Source: Stentor coeruleus (taxonomy: Eukaryota > Ciliophora > Heterotrichea > Heterotrichida > Stentoridae). From it: a DNA stretch of 64,000 bases. The notes under the pieces were generated by a model that made no database searches, had not been told where the DNA came from, and was given only the letters and a program-made list of their open reading frames with translations. Location of the stretch: contig MPUH01000031.1 of assembly GCA_001970955.1 (NCBI GenBank), positions 1-64,000 of the forward strand, written 5' to 3'. Made by a program: the position numbers and the translations under genes. The number at the start of each line of letters is the position of its first letter. Position 1 is the first letter of the stretch. Positions 40,170 to 49,099 of this stretch are shown in pieces.

Positions 40170-41717
40170 CTACTTCGGTAAAAAACCTCCTGTCAAAGAA
40201 TTCTGTGGCACATCCAAGCCATACAATTCACCATTAATCTCCAAAATCTTATTATAAATATCCACATTAGGATGTGCTTCTAATCTTCTCAATTGCTCAA
40301 CCCCTCCTAATTCCTCAAACTTCATAACAACATCCATAGCATTATTTTCCCTAGCACACTTAAAAATTCTCATCAAAACACACAAAACCAAATGAATACC
40401 TTCAGGATCACTATAATTCAACAATTCTAATAACTTACAAAACACATCTTGATCAATAAAAATCAATGGATTCATAGTATATTTTGTAGCATTTGCTAAT
40501 ACATACAAAGCTTCAATACGTATTTCCCTATCTGATTCTATCAAATTATTCATGGCTAATTTAAAAATTGGATGTGATGTTACTGTTTGAATTGCAGAAG
40601 TACATGAAACAATATTACTTAATATAAATAAAGAATGTCTTTTTATATATGGTTTTTCTGATGTCATAAATGGGATAAGATTTTCAGCAATTTTTGAATC
40701 AAGTAAAAGTTTTGAATAAACATCATCACCAGCGCTTAGGTTACAAATAACATCTAATGAACTACTGATAACTTTTATTGAATCATGTTGAAGAAGGTTT
40801 ATAATTCTTGGGACAAAACCTGTGTTAAAAACTTCTTGTAAATATTCTCCTTGTTTTGTTATGTTTGATAAACCTCTTAAGGTATCATTTAGGATTTCTT
40901 CATGGGATAATGGTAGAAGGTTTCCTAATAATTTCATAAAATCTCGAATTAACCCCATTCCTCCTGGGATTGGCTTGTATTTGAAAATATTCGATAAAAG
41001 CCAGACCATTGTATCCAAGATGTTTAGGTCCATACGTTGGGATGTGAAAAGCTTACGAGTTATGTGCGAGGTAATGTTGGTTGCGTAAACTCGGTCTCGA
41101 AGCTCTGCGCTTTCTTCGGCGATGTTGCTTAGGGACCATAAGGCTTGCTGCTCATGTTCGATTTTGTCTTCTTGTTTAGCTATTTCAGCTAGGCTTTCGA
41201 TTATCCCAAGTGACGCAAGTTTTATGCTGTTATCAGTTGAAGCTGCTGTAAGATTTGTAATAATCCAAGAGATATTAAACTTCGTAACTGGGTCTTCAGA
41301 CTTTAAAAGCACTGAGAGTTTTTGGAACAAATCAAATCGTGAAATTATTTCTAAGAGTTTTTTATTGTCCAATGATGAAAGTTTACATAGTAATACTATC
41401 GCTGGCTTGAGTATTAAGCTGTCATTACAAAAAACCACTAAGTTTATAAGAAGTTCAAGTTTCTGCTGGCTTTTTAAGTTTGGGTTACCCAATTGTGGTT
41501 CAGCTCTTAACAATATTGGTTCTATATCAGATGATTCTAAATTAAAAAGGTTTTGTGTATCAGCAGAAATTCTTGACCTTTTGACTATTGCTTCAAATCT
41601 TTTTTTCTTTCTTAACTCAACCATAGACTCTTCTCTACGTTTTTTCAACTCATCAACATCCAGATGTTTGAAAAAAGATTTGTTTCTTTCTTCGACAAGA
41701 TCTGATGTGAAGTTCAT
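40170..41717 (-). CDS. Importin alpha (karyopherin alpha)
   Basis: A 515-aa nuclear import adaptor. Residues 15-50 are the importin-beta-binding segment, basic with KKRREESMVELRKKKRFE (human KPNA has RRRRxxxxxxLRKxKRxE). Ten armadillo repeats follow, with typical signatures EHEQQALWSLSNIAEES (family QFEAAWALTNIASGT), ILNDTLRGLSNITK, VISSSLDVICNLSAGDD and RHSLFILSNIVSC. Several Trp/Asn pairs of the NLS grooves are altered: WALSNIA becomes WLLSNIF in repeat 4 and Trp is absent in later repeats, so cargo preference may differ. The C-terminus has the short conserved LEINGELYGLDVPQ region. No intron seen. Confidence 0.95.
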   Translation of the reverse strand: MNFTSDLVEERNKSFFKHLDVDELKKRREESMVELRKKKRFEAIVKRSRISADTQNLFNLESSDIEPILLRAEPQLGNPNLKSQQKLELLINLVVFCNDSLILKPAIVLLCKLSSLDNKKLLEIISRFDLFQKLSVLLKSEDPVTKFNISWIITNLTAASTDNSIKLASLGIIESLAEIAKQEDKIEHEQQALWSLSNIAEESAELRDRVYATNITSHITRKLFTSQRMDLNILDTMVWLLSNIFKYKPIPGGMGLIRDFMKLLGNLLPLSHEEILNDTLRGLSNITKQGEYLQEVFNTGFVPRIINLLQHDSIKVISSSLDVICNLSAGDDVYSKLLLDSKIAENLIPFMTSEKPYIKRHSLFILSNIVSCTSAIQTVTSHPIFKLAMNNLIESDREIRIEALYVLANATKYTMNPLIFIDQDVFCKLLELLNYSDPEGIHLVLCVLMRIFKCARENNAMDVVMKFEELGGVEQLRRLEAHPNVDIYNKILEINGELYGLDVPQNSLTGGFLPK

Positions 41718-42152
41718 CTTTATTACCTCGTATTTTTGTAAGACATATTATCAGATAAAAATAGGAATTTAAAGATATTCGCAAAATCTGGATTAGGATT
41801 TTGTTTTATGTTTTGATTGTAATTTTATATTTTTTCTTCCAGGTTTCGAAACTAAAAATTTTTTGATGGGAAAATGATATATGATATTAATAATCCAATC
41901 TCATTATTAGCTATGTTTTGTATATGATTTATTTTTATTCTATTATTATTTTAAATTGCATTAACAGATAAAAAAGTATGAGTTTAAAACTTATAAGATA
42001 TTACTGTAAAATTAAATTCTAAGAATCTTAAAATTTCTAATCAAAAAATCTTTAGCATAAAATCATATCCTACAATCTAAAAACCCTATCTCCTTCCTAA
42101 AAAACTTTATTCTAAATTCAAATAGACATTAAAACCCTATATAATATCATAA
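41718..42152. other. Spacer between importin alpha and tRNA-Ala
   Basis: AT-rich spacer with no recognised feature beyond the tRNA's own internal promoters downstream. Confidence 0.5.
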
Positions 42153-42225
42153 GGGGATCTAGCTCAAATGGTAGAGCGCTTGCTTAGCATGCAAGAGGCA
42201 CTGGGATCGATGCCCAGGTTCTCCA
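42153..42225 (+). tRNA. tRNA-Ala (AGC anticodon)
   Basis: A 73-nt cloverleaf: acceptor GGGGATC/GTTCTCC, D arm GCTC-GAGC, anticodon stem CTTGC/GCAAG with loop TTAGCAT (anticodon AGC), variable AGGCA, T arm CTGGG/CCCAG with loop ATCGATG, discriminator A. The G-U pair at position 3:70 that marks alanine tRNAs is present. A-box (TAGCTCAAATGG) and B-box (GGATCGATGCC) fit RNA polymerase III promoters. No intron and no encoded CCA. One acceptor pair (6:67) is U-U, where most eukaryotic tRNA-Ala have a Watson-Crick pair. Confidence 0.97.
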
Positions 42226-42231
42226 TTTTTT
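42226..42231 (+). terminator. RNA polymerase III terminator
   Basis: Six T residues directly after the tRNA discriminator base, followed by a second T-rich run near 42241. This is the standard pol III stop signal. Confidence 0.85.
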
Positions 42232-42318
42232 GACCCAAGTTTTTTTTTACCTAAAACTAGCACTCTAAAACCCACAATTTTTCTCTTTTTAACAATTTAT
42301 TATTATAAATAAAGAAAA

Positions 42319-43080
42319 ATGCAATCATCAAGACTTGCAAAAGAAGTCAAAAAATCGTCGACAAGCCCAATGAAAACCCCTGAGAAAAAAAAAGTCCTCC
42401 CAAAAGCACCGATTGCTAAGAAATCCCCTATCAAAACCAAATTAACGACCTTTCCTAAAAAAGTGAACCACATAAAATCCCTAAGCCAAATCGCTATTTT
42501 TGAAGGACTCAAACAAACTTCAGTCAATCTTGTCGAAGGCTGCGAAAAACTCAGACGTATTGTCGCTTTTTCAACATATCGTCCATGTTTCGAAGTATTT
42601 AAATCAATTTACTACACTGAAGTGCATAAAATTGAAGACTTTTTAGCTTTAAAAACTATGTTTAAAGCTTGGGAAATTCTCAAAAATAACATGCAAAATA
42701 ACTGTAAAAGACCAGAAAACTATATAGTTTTTGAAGATTATAATGAAAATTACCAAAAGGAAATTTCTGAACTCCTTGACGATTATTATGATTTAATATG
42801 TCCAAATCAAGACCAAGGAAGGGTTTATTATAATAAAAGGCTTATGGAAAAAAGTATTAATGGGATTATGAGTTATTATTGTCAGACTATGGAGATATCT
42901 CAGTGTGTGCAGGATTTTTATAAAAGAAAACTTTTGAGGAAGGCTTTTGAAGGATTGTATATGACAAGTGGATATGATGAAGTTGTTGAAGCTTTTGTTA
43001 AGGTATGTGATATTTAGGTTAAAATACTCCCTAAGGTCTTGAAAGCTTGGAGGTCGATAATTAAGCTGCAATTAAATTAG
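42319..43080 (+). CDS. SFI1-like repeat protein, one 15-nt intron
   Basis: A basic N-terminus (SPMKTPEKKKVLPKAPIAKK) is followed by helical repeats with spaced aromatic residues: ALKTMFKAWEILKN, MEKSINGIMSYYCQ and KRKLLRKAFEGLYM. The frame appears to stop after VKVCDI, but GTATGTGATATTTAG (43003-43017) is an intron; removing it joins EAFVK to VKILPKVLKAWRSIIKLQLN, a perfect further LxxFxxWR-type repeat, and a TAG at 43078-43080. The spliced protein is 248 aa. SFI1 repeats bind centrin along a long helix at basal bodies and spindle poles; heterotrichs use centrin-rich contractile fibres. The role is inferred from the repeat pattern only. It starts 87 nt after the tRNA terminator. Confidence 0.7.
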
Positions 43081-43392
43081 TATATGAGATATAGGTTTTT
43101 TATATATTTAATTATAGGATAATTATGTAGAAGTTTTTGGTTGGAATAATAGGATGATGGGTTTATGCTTAATAATTGTTAGTAAAGGGAATATATGTAA
43201 GGGGTTTTGTGCAATGATATGCTTATGTTATGATCTTTAATGCTTTTTATGATTTAAAACTGTCATATATTAAAATCTAAACCTAAAGCACTCAGTTAAT
43301 ATCTTAAAAAAATATATTTCTAAATATTGGAAGTTGTAATTCTAAATTTGATATTAATAACAAAACTAACTTAATCTTATTCGCACACCTAG
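43081..43392. other. Spacer after the SFI1-like gene
   Basis: About 310 nt of AT-rich DNA between the SFI1-like gene and the kinase relic; nothing recognised. Confidence 0.45.
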
Positions 43393-43579
43393 TTTCAATT
43401 TGTCATAGGAAAATAAGACTAAGTGAAAGTTTGGATGACAAATTTTAAAAAAAACTCTAGAAGTTTTTGCAATGAAAGAGATTTCTAAAGCAAAAGTGAT
43501 TTCTAAGAAAAGTGTCTATAAAGTATTTAGTAAACGAAGACTTTTAACATAATTTCATAGTAAATATCCACATTTATGA
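43393..43579 (+). pseudogene. Decayed AGC-kinase N-lobe fragment
   Basis: The plus strand reads FQFVIGK, two stops in the glycine loop, VKVWMTNFKK, then one frame over EVFAMKEISKAKVISKKSV, YKVFSKRRLLT, a stop and FHSKYPHL. This follows the AGC-kinase N-lobe (FxxxxVIGKGxxGKVxxVxxKxxxxxYAMKxxxKxxVxxKxSVxxVxxERxLLxxxxHPF) in order and spacing, ending where the alpha-C/beta-4 region should go on to the rest of the kinase. No further kinase motifs follow. The family call is strong; the copy is a truncated relic with several stops and one frameshift. Confidence 0.65.
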
Positions 43580-43741
43580 TTTTGTAGAGGGATAGGAATT
43601 GTTTGAGAATTAGAGATGACAAAGATGATGGAGTGAATTTACAGTTGAGGGTTTTTTATGTTTAATAAAGAGCACATTTTTATTAATATGATTGGAATGA
43701 GATTTTATATTTGAAAGAAATATTTTTTTATAATTTTGATT

Positions 43742-43816
43742 ATGATTTGTGTTAGGATTTTAAGGATGAATTTGCTATNATGATTTGTGTTAGGATTTTA
43801 AGGATGAATTTGCTAT
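43742..43816. repeat. 37-nt direct repeat around a single N
   Basis: Two identical 37-nt copies (43742-43778 and 43780-43816), starting ATGATTTGTGTTAGG, flank the window's only ambiguous base (43779). This looks like two assembly contigs with unmerged overlapping ends joined by one N, rather than a biological repeat. Confidence 0.75.
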
Positions 43817-44474
43817 TAAATGGCTTTAGTTTTGATTACATTATTATTTTTTGGTAAAATTGATTATGGACTTTATAGTTTAATAAAACCCAAGCTTTGG
43901 CAAAATAGAATTTATAATAAATAATTATTTTAATTATTAAAAAGTATAGTCTAAAACTATCCTTATTATAGGATTTTTAACAGATAACACTCAGGTATAA
44001 CTATTTTATAATTAAAGCATTTTCTCTATTTTATATATGAATATACTCAAGCAATACCTAAATTTTCTTAATAATATTAACATCTAGCATAACTATTTTC
44101 TAAAACTTTCTAAACAATCAAATTCATTTTCATACAATTCCTACATATCATAACATATTATCCTATCAAATTCATACTTTTTATATCTATAATATATTAA
44201 TAATCCCATCATTCATAACATATTATCCTATCAAATTCATACTTTTTATATCTATAATATATTAATAATCCCATCATTTTCTAATAAAAAACATAAAATA
44301 CCCTTAAATTCCAAATAACCATTCCCAGATCTATTTTTTATGTCTATTTTATTCTCAAACAACCAGTTTTTTTAAATTTTTTATTATATCCCAATCAACA
44401 TTTATTATAATATTTCAACTTCAACAACTTTTTACATATCACAATTTTCAACTTGAATAACTGTCTTATTAAAT
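43817..44474. other. Spacer upstream of the first EF-hand-like paralog
   Basis: AT-rich, turning C-rich and G-poor on the plus strand from about 44030 to the start codon at 44475. It contains the 65-nt tandem repeat listed separately. Confidence 0.5.
44149..44278. repeat. 65-nt perfect tandem duplication
   Basis: A 65-nt unit beginning CATAACATATTATCC and ending CCCATCATT occurs twice head-to-tail without a mismatch, 200 nt upstream of the EF-hand-like gene. Recent duplication or an assembly overlap. Confidence 0.85.
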
Positions 44475-45284
44475 ATGGGTTGTGTAGATTCTAGAGAGGA
44501 AACTCAATCAACTTCACAAAGCGCAGAGTCTAAAAAGCCAGAGCCCCAGTTAATTGGAGAGTATTTATATTCGCTTACAGAAAAGTCGCTAGGTTTCGAT
44601 AAAATTCTCTCTCGTGAACTTGACAATTTATTTCATAGATACTCATATGCAAGTGAAATCTCTGAGGAAAACTTTAAGAAAGTTTCTATCAAGCTGAAAA
44701 TTGATTTATCAACAGTGGCTGTTTTTTTCGACCAATTCAAAGAAAAATCTGCTAATGGTATGAAATTAGCAATGTATAACACTATAAAGCTCTCAACTCT
44801 AGGGATTTTACTAGGCAAATGCGATGAAATGGAAAAAGCTAGAATGCTTTTCAGAAACTATGACCCAGATACTGAACAAATACTCAGAATAGAGACTGTT
44901 ATTGCCATGATAAGAGATATACTTTTTGTCTGTTTAGAAGCAATACCCAAATATGCAGTTGTTTTATACCCTGATGATACAAAACTCAAATCACAGTCAA
45001 ATAGACTTTGTTCATTACAGAAATCCGTATCTGTTCACTTTGTTTTAATAATGCTTAAAAAAAGACAATTTATAACATATGAACAATTCTTACAATGCTT
45101 TTCAGATGAAGAAATTAGAATATTGTTGAACCCTGAAGTATTAAGAAAACATTGTGTTGATATTGGGTTTAAACTTAGAAGAGTTGAATGCTCAACAAGT
45201 GCATCACCAATAACCCCTGAATCTGCGCAAATTAAAGGGAGTTCAATTGATAAAAATTTTAGAAGAGCTTCTACTACGCTTTAA
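44475..45284 (+). CDS. MGC-start EF-hand-like protein, paralog 1
   Basis: A 269-aa protein starting MGCVDSREETQ, a myristoylation/palmitoylation signature. Residues about 30-100 hold the family block EKSLGFDKILSRELDNLFHR and SYASEISEENFKKV. A degenerate EF-hand follows (ARMLFRNYDPDTEQILRIET), then IAMIRDILFVCLEAIPKYAV and SVHFVLIMLKKRQFITYEQF, in the order of a calcineurin-B/recoverin-like arrangement. Most calcium ligands are lost, so calcium binding is doubtful. The C-terminal 45 residues are Ser/Thr-rich. Two further copies lie within 4 kb (minus at 46017-46872, plus at 47776-48540). Role likely at membranes; I do not know the partner. Confidence 0.75.
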   Translation: MGCVDSREETQSTSQSAESKKPEPQLIGEYLYSLTEKSLGFDKILSRELDNLFHRYSYASEISEENFKKVSIKLKIDLSTVAVFFDQFKEKSANGMKLAMYNTIKLSTLGILLGKCDEMEKARMLFRNYDPDTEQILRIETVIAMIRDILFVCLEAIPKYAVVLYPDDTKLKSQSNRLCSLQKSVSVHFVLIMLKKRQFITYEQFLQCFSDEEIRILLNPEVLRKHCVDIGFKLRRVECSTSASPITPESAQIKGSSIDKNFRRASTTL

Positions 45285-46016
45285 TTTAATTAGAAATTGT
45301 TATTGGTATTATGATTGGAGTTAGTTTTTTATATTATAATGCGATATGGTTTTTAAGCTAGATACTGATAAAAATGCTAAGAAATTTATATTTATATACA
45401 TTTTCAATAGGTTTTCTGATAAAAATTGTAATTTTTATAATTTTCCATATGCTGGATTATAGAGAGTTTAGCTTTTATAAAAATGAAATATTTAATTGAA
45501 GTGATGTTTACTTATTAAACTATTGATAAAATATTATAGGGTATGCATATTAAATAGGGAAATTATATGTGATGATGATGTTATTATAAAATCATCATAT
45601 TTACCCCTTTAACCATTTTCATAAATCATTCACTTCATAAATTTCTCATAAAAAATTTCTCTTTTTATCCTAACTCTCTCTTCTCATCTTCACAAAAATA
45701 AAACCATCAGCCTTCATCCTTTCATATAACCCCAATTTTTATCCTAACTCTCTCTTCTCATCTTCACAAAAATAAAACCATCAGCCTTCATCCTTTCATA
45801 TAACCCCAAATCATTCTCTAATTCAAAAGTTCATTAAAATACCCACATGCAAAATTCCATTCACTTTTTTTTTTTTATCCAAAATCCTAACATAATAATT
45901 TCCACCTATTAAATTCTCTATATCTATTCCTTATCCTCACTTCTAAAAAAAAAATCCTAATTATTCTTTTTCCCAAACCATAAAAATCATAATCTAAACT
46001 TCAATCTTATTTTACT
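45285..46016. other. Spacer between paralogs 1 and 2
   Basis: AT-rich spacer. The plus strand is C-rich and G-poor from about 45600, although it lies downstream of both neighbouring genes. Holds the 74-nt tandem repeat listed separately. Confidence 0.5.
45662..45809. repeat. 74-nt perfect tandem duplication
   Basis: A 74-nt unit starting TTTTTATCCTAACTCTCTCT and ending ATAACCCCAA occurs twice head-to-tail without mismatch. Recent duplication or assembly overlap; no function visible. Confidence 0.85.
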
Positions 46017-46872
46017 TTACATCCTCCTTGTCCTCCTTGCCCTCTTATTATTTTCCTTATCCTTTTTATTTTCTTCTTCATCATTCTCAGCAGTTGGTTT
46101 ATCAGAATTCACGCTTTCAATTTCAATTTTTACCTTTTTCATATTCCTAGCCTCACATTCCTCTTCTTCCCTTAATAATTTATCCGCAACTTCAAGAGAA
46201 AAATGCCTAATCCTATTAAGGAAAAGTATGATTTTCATATCATTTTTAACAATTTCTTCATATAAACTTCAATATTCATACTATTTTCTCCACCAAGAAA
46301 CCTTGACAGTAATTCGGATTTCATATACTCATACGCACGTTTCAGTTTAACTACCCCATCAGCCAAAACATTATTTTGAGGGTTAAGAAACTTTGCATAT
46401 TGAGGTATAGTATGGAGAAATATCCAAAGTACATCATTAATAAGAATAAGAATCTCGTTTTTATCTAAATTCTTATTAGCATCAAGGTCATAGTTTTTAA
46501 AAAGAAGTCTTAGTTTTTCTAATATTTCACTTCTGCCTAAGATAATACTTAAAGTGCATATTCTTCTTGAATTCAGTATCAAACTTTGTCTAACTGCTAA
46601 TTTATTTATGATAAATTGAGCATAAAAAAACTCTTTGGTAAGAGTGTCAAAACCAATTATTCTTGAAACTTTGTTTAGGTTCTCTATAGTAAGTTCTTCT
46701 GCGTATGAGTATCGATGAAAATAATTGTCGAGATCTACAGATGAGAATTGACTAATTTGTAAACTTATTTCAGCTTGTTTACATAGGTTTAGTATTTTAC
46801 TTTCGTTTTCGTTTATGCTTTTGACTTTTTGATGATTTTTTCAGGAAGTTCTCTTGATTCACTACAGCCCAT
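46017..46872 (-). pseudogene. MGC-start EF-hand-like protein, paralog 2, frameshifted
   Basis: The minus strand starts MGCSESRELPEK at 46870-46872. One frame over it continues VKSINENESKILNLCKQAEI and LDNYFHRYSYAEELTIENL, clearly homologous to paralog 1 (LDNLFHRYSYASEISEENF). The next part contains the best EF-hand of the family, DLDANKNLDKNE, with canonical ligands. After VYMKKLLK the frame shifts again to MKIILFLNRIRHFSL and an acidic then basic tail ending RRTRRM at 46017. Both shifts fall in A runs (near 46830 and 46241), and one extra A at each would give a single frame; no 15/16-nt intron explains either. So this is a very young pseudogene or two homopolymer sequencing errors. Confidence 0.7.
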
Positions 46873-47775
46873 TTATGATTGTAATGAAATTGAGATGTGC
46901 ATTTTTTATTTTTTAATGAGTATGAAAAAATATATGCTGAGGATTATTATGAGTAAACTATATTATAAAGAATTCATATATATTCTTCAATTAGGTAAAA
47001 TCAAATCTCCCTAAAAACTCAAATTTTACTTATCATCTTTTATTAAGCTAATAACAATTTTAATTTAAACTTCACTGATAAGTTGTCTTTGGCAGGAGCT
47101 AAAATAATTTAAAACTTAAGATTAGGATTTTATGCCCTAAACAATTCATAATACGAAATAAGTGTATATAAAGTCATATATAGATTTCTATATTATTTCA
47201 TCAGCATTATAATCTTTTTTTTTTTAAGTTAATTTTAGAGATATAAGCCTTTCTAATATAAAATAAAAACACTAAAAGCTCTTTTGTGTAAGCAGGAAAG
47301 CTGTATTACTTTACTTTGTTAATAGTTTATATAATAAATTCCCATATTCCAAATTCGAATAAAAACGCATAGCACCCCAAAAATAAATATGCAACTAAAA
47401 ATCTTTTAAAACCTAAAAAGTACAAATTCTCTCTAATCATCAATAAAACACCTTTTCATACTTAAAATCATCATATAAATCCTCAATATTCTAAATCATT
47501 ATTAATTTATTTTCTCCTAAAGCATCCCTAATCTCTAAAAATTACTAATATTAACCCATCCTATCATAAAACCGAACAATAATCATCCCAAAACTTCAAA
47601 CATCCCATCATCATTCAAAAAAAAATTAAAATCCTAAACAAATATATAAAAAGCCCCACAAAATCCTAATAAAACCCATCTAAACATCTCCAAACTTTGA
47701 AATTATCCATCATTCGCATCCTTAAAAAAAATCAAAACATAAAAAATTCCATTAATTCCAATCCAAACCCTATAA
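46873..47775. other. Spacer between paralogs 2 and 3
   Basis: A 900-nt region between divergent genes. The last 400 nt are C-rich and nearly G-free on the plus strand. No other feature; the short frame at 46829-47014 is the shadow of paralog 2's start. Confidence 0.5.
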
Positions 47776-48540
47776 ATGGGTTGTACAAGTTCACGCGATG
47801 AAACTCTCTCTGAAGAAGAACTTCTTATCAAAACCTGTGAAAAATCTCTCGGTTTCCAAAACCATCTCTCTAAAACCTTGCTCTCATCTTTTATCTCATA
47901 CACTTCCGAAAATCAGATTCTCCTTCCAGACCTTCTTCAAGCCTTAAATAAACTTGATCTAGAAAACATCGAAACTAACACTTTCATAAATCATTTTTTA
48001 TACAACAATCGTATTTCAATAAAAAAACTCAACTGCCTAGCAATTCTTTTAGGGTCTTCAAAAAAACCTGAAAAAATCCAACTGCTTTTTGATAATTATA
48101 ATGAAGATATCCGCCCATTTCTATACAAAAACGAATTAGAAACACTTATTTCTCATATACTTTATATCAACTTATCAGCAATACCATCATATACTTTATC
48201 TAAAAACCCAAACAACTTCTCATTAGGATCCTATACATCAAAGCTCAATTTTTTTATAAATTCTCTTCTAAAGCATTTCCTACACAGATTTCTAGGAACC
48301 AGGTCCCAAATCAGTTATTTCGAATTCGAAGAATCTTTTGAAAACCCTGAAATCGAGTATTTGCTTAACGGCAAAAATTTAAGGGTATTTTGTAAAAACA
48401 TTTTCTCTAAAGGTAAAAAACAGCATAAAAAAAATGCTCAGTCTTATTCCCAACATATAGAAAATTTACCTGAAAACAATGAAGTCCATGAAAAAAAAGA
48501 AAAAGGCCCTTTTCATAAGATAAGCCTTTCAATATCATAA
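47776..48540 (+). CDS. MGC-start EF-hand-like protein, paralog 3
   Basis: A 254-aa protein starting MGCTSSRDETLSEEELLIKT, with the same opening and block order as paralog 1: EKSLGFQNHLSKTLLSSFIS, then NCLAILLGSSKKPEKIQLLF, a degenerate EF loop (DNYNEDIRPFLYKNE), LETLISHILYINLSAIPSYT, and FLHRFLGTRSQISYFEFEES. The C-terminal 50 residues are basic and His/Lys-rich. Calcium ligands are poorly kept. With two neighbours of the same family on both strands, it belongs to a local gene cluster that arose by duplication (inference). It ends 26 nt from the convergent STPGR-like gene. Confidence 0.75.
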   Translation: MGCTSSRDETLSEEELLIKTCEKSLGFQNHLSKTLLSSFISYTSENQILLPDLLQALNKLDLENIETNTFINHFLYNNRISIKKLNCLAILLGSSKKPEKIQLLFDNYNEDIRPFLYKNELETLISHILYINLSAIPSYTLSKNPNNFSLGSYTSKLNFFINSLLKHFLHRFLGTRSQISYFEFEESFENPEIEYLLNGKNLRVFCKNIFSKGKKQHKKNAQSYSQHIENLPENNEVHEKKEKGPFHKISLSIS

Positions 48541-48566
48541 ATATAATTTTATTAGTAAAACAACTT

Positions 48567-49085
48567 CTAACTAGCATAATGTGATTTATAACTTGCTCTA
48601 GCAGATAAAGGACGTTGACCAGGGTCTTTAAAAGGAGTGAAATTGCTTCGACTATCATATCGGGCTTTAGCTGTAGATGGACGTTGTGGAGCAGTTCTAG
48701 AATACTCCACATTTGATTCACAGTTAATAAGACTAGACTTACGGCTTTTAAGTACAAATGCAGGATCGAAAACTAATGAGTTTCCTATATAAAAGTACCC
48801 ATTATTTGTCACATCTTTACCACCATGATAAGCTTTGTATACAGGTCCACCACGTTTTGGTTTAGTAATTTCTAAAGGACAATCAGTATAACACCCAGGA
48901 CCAATTCTATATCCCGTCCTTTTTGCATCAAGTTCATATTGAGTGAATCTTCTGCTATGTGAAAATGTTCCTTTTATAGTCTTTGATGAAAAGCCAAGGC
49001 TTTTCCCATTGTTTGTAACTAAAGGATAATACGCATCTGGGGTTTTTTCTTTAGGACTACGGAACCCTAGGTTAGTTGGTCGCAT
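48567..49085 (-). CDS. STPGR/SHIPPO-like microtubule protein
   Basis: A 172-aa basic protein with SKTIKGTFSHSRRFTQYEL followed by GYRIGPGCYT, resembling the PGPxxY core of STPGR (SHIPPO) repeats found in ciliary microtubule inner proteins. Other parts have Ser/Arg/Pro-rich motifs (RTAPQRPSTAKARYDSR, PGQRPLSARASYKSHYAS) of the type seen in ciliary microtubule-binding proteins. Single-repeat evidence makes the function tentative. It begins 14 nt after the METTL6-like gene stop on the same strand. Confidence 0.65.
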   Translation of the reverse strand: MRPTNLGFRSPKEKTPDAYYPLVTNNGKSLGFSSKTIKGTFSHSRRFTQYELDAKRTGYRIGPGCYTDCPLEITKPKRGGPVYKAYHGGKDVTNNGYFYIGNSLVFDPAFVLKSRKSSLINCESNVEYSRTAPQRPSTAKARYDSRSNFTPFKDPGQRPLSARASYKSHYAS

Positions 49086-49099
49086 ATTGTAATTAACTG

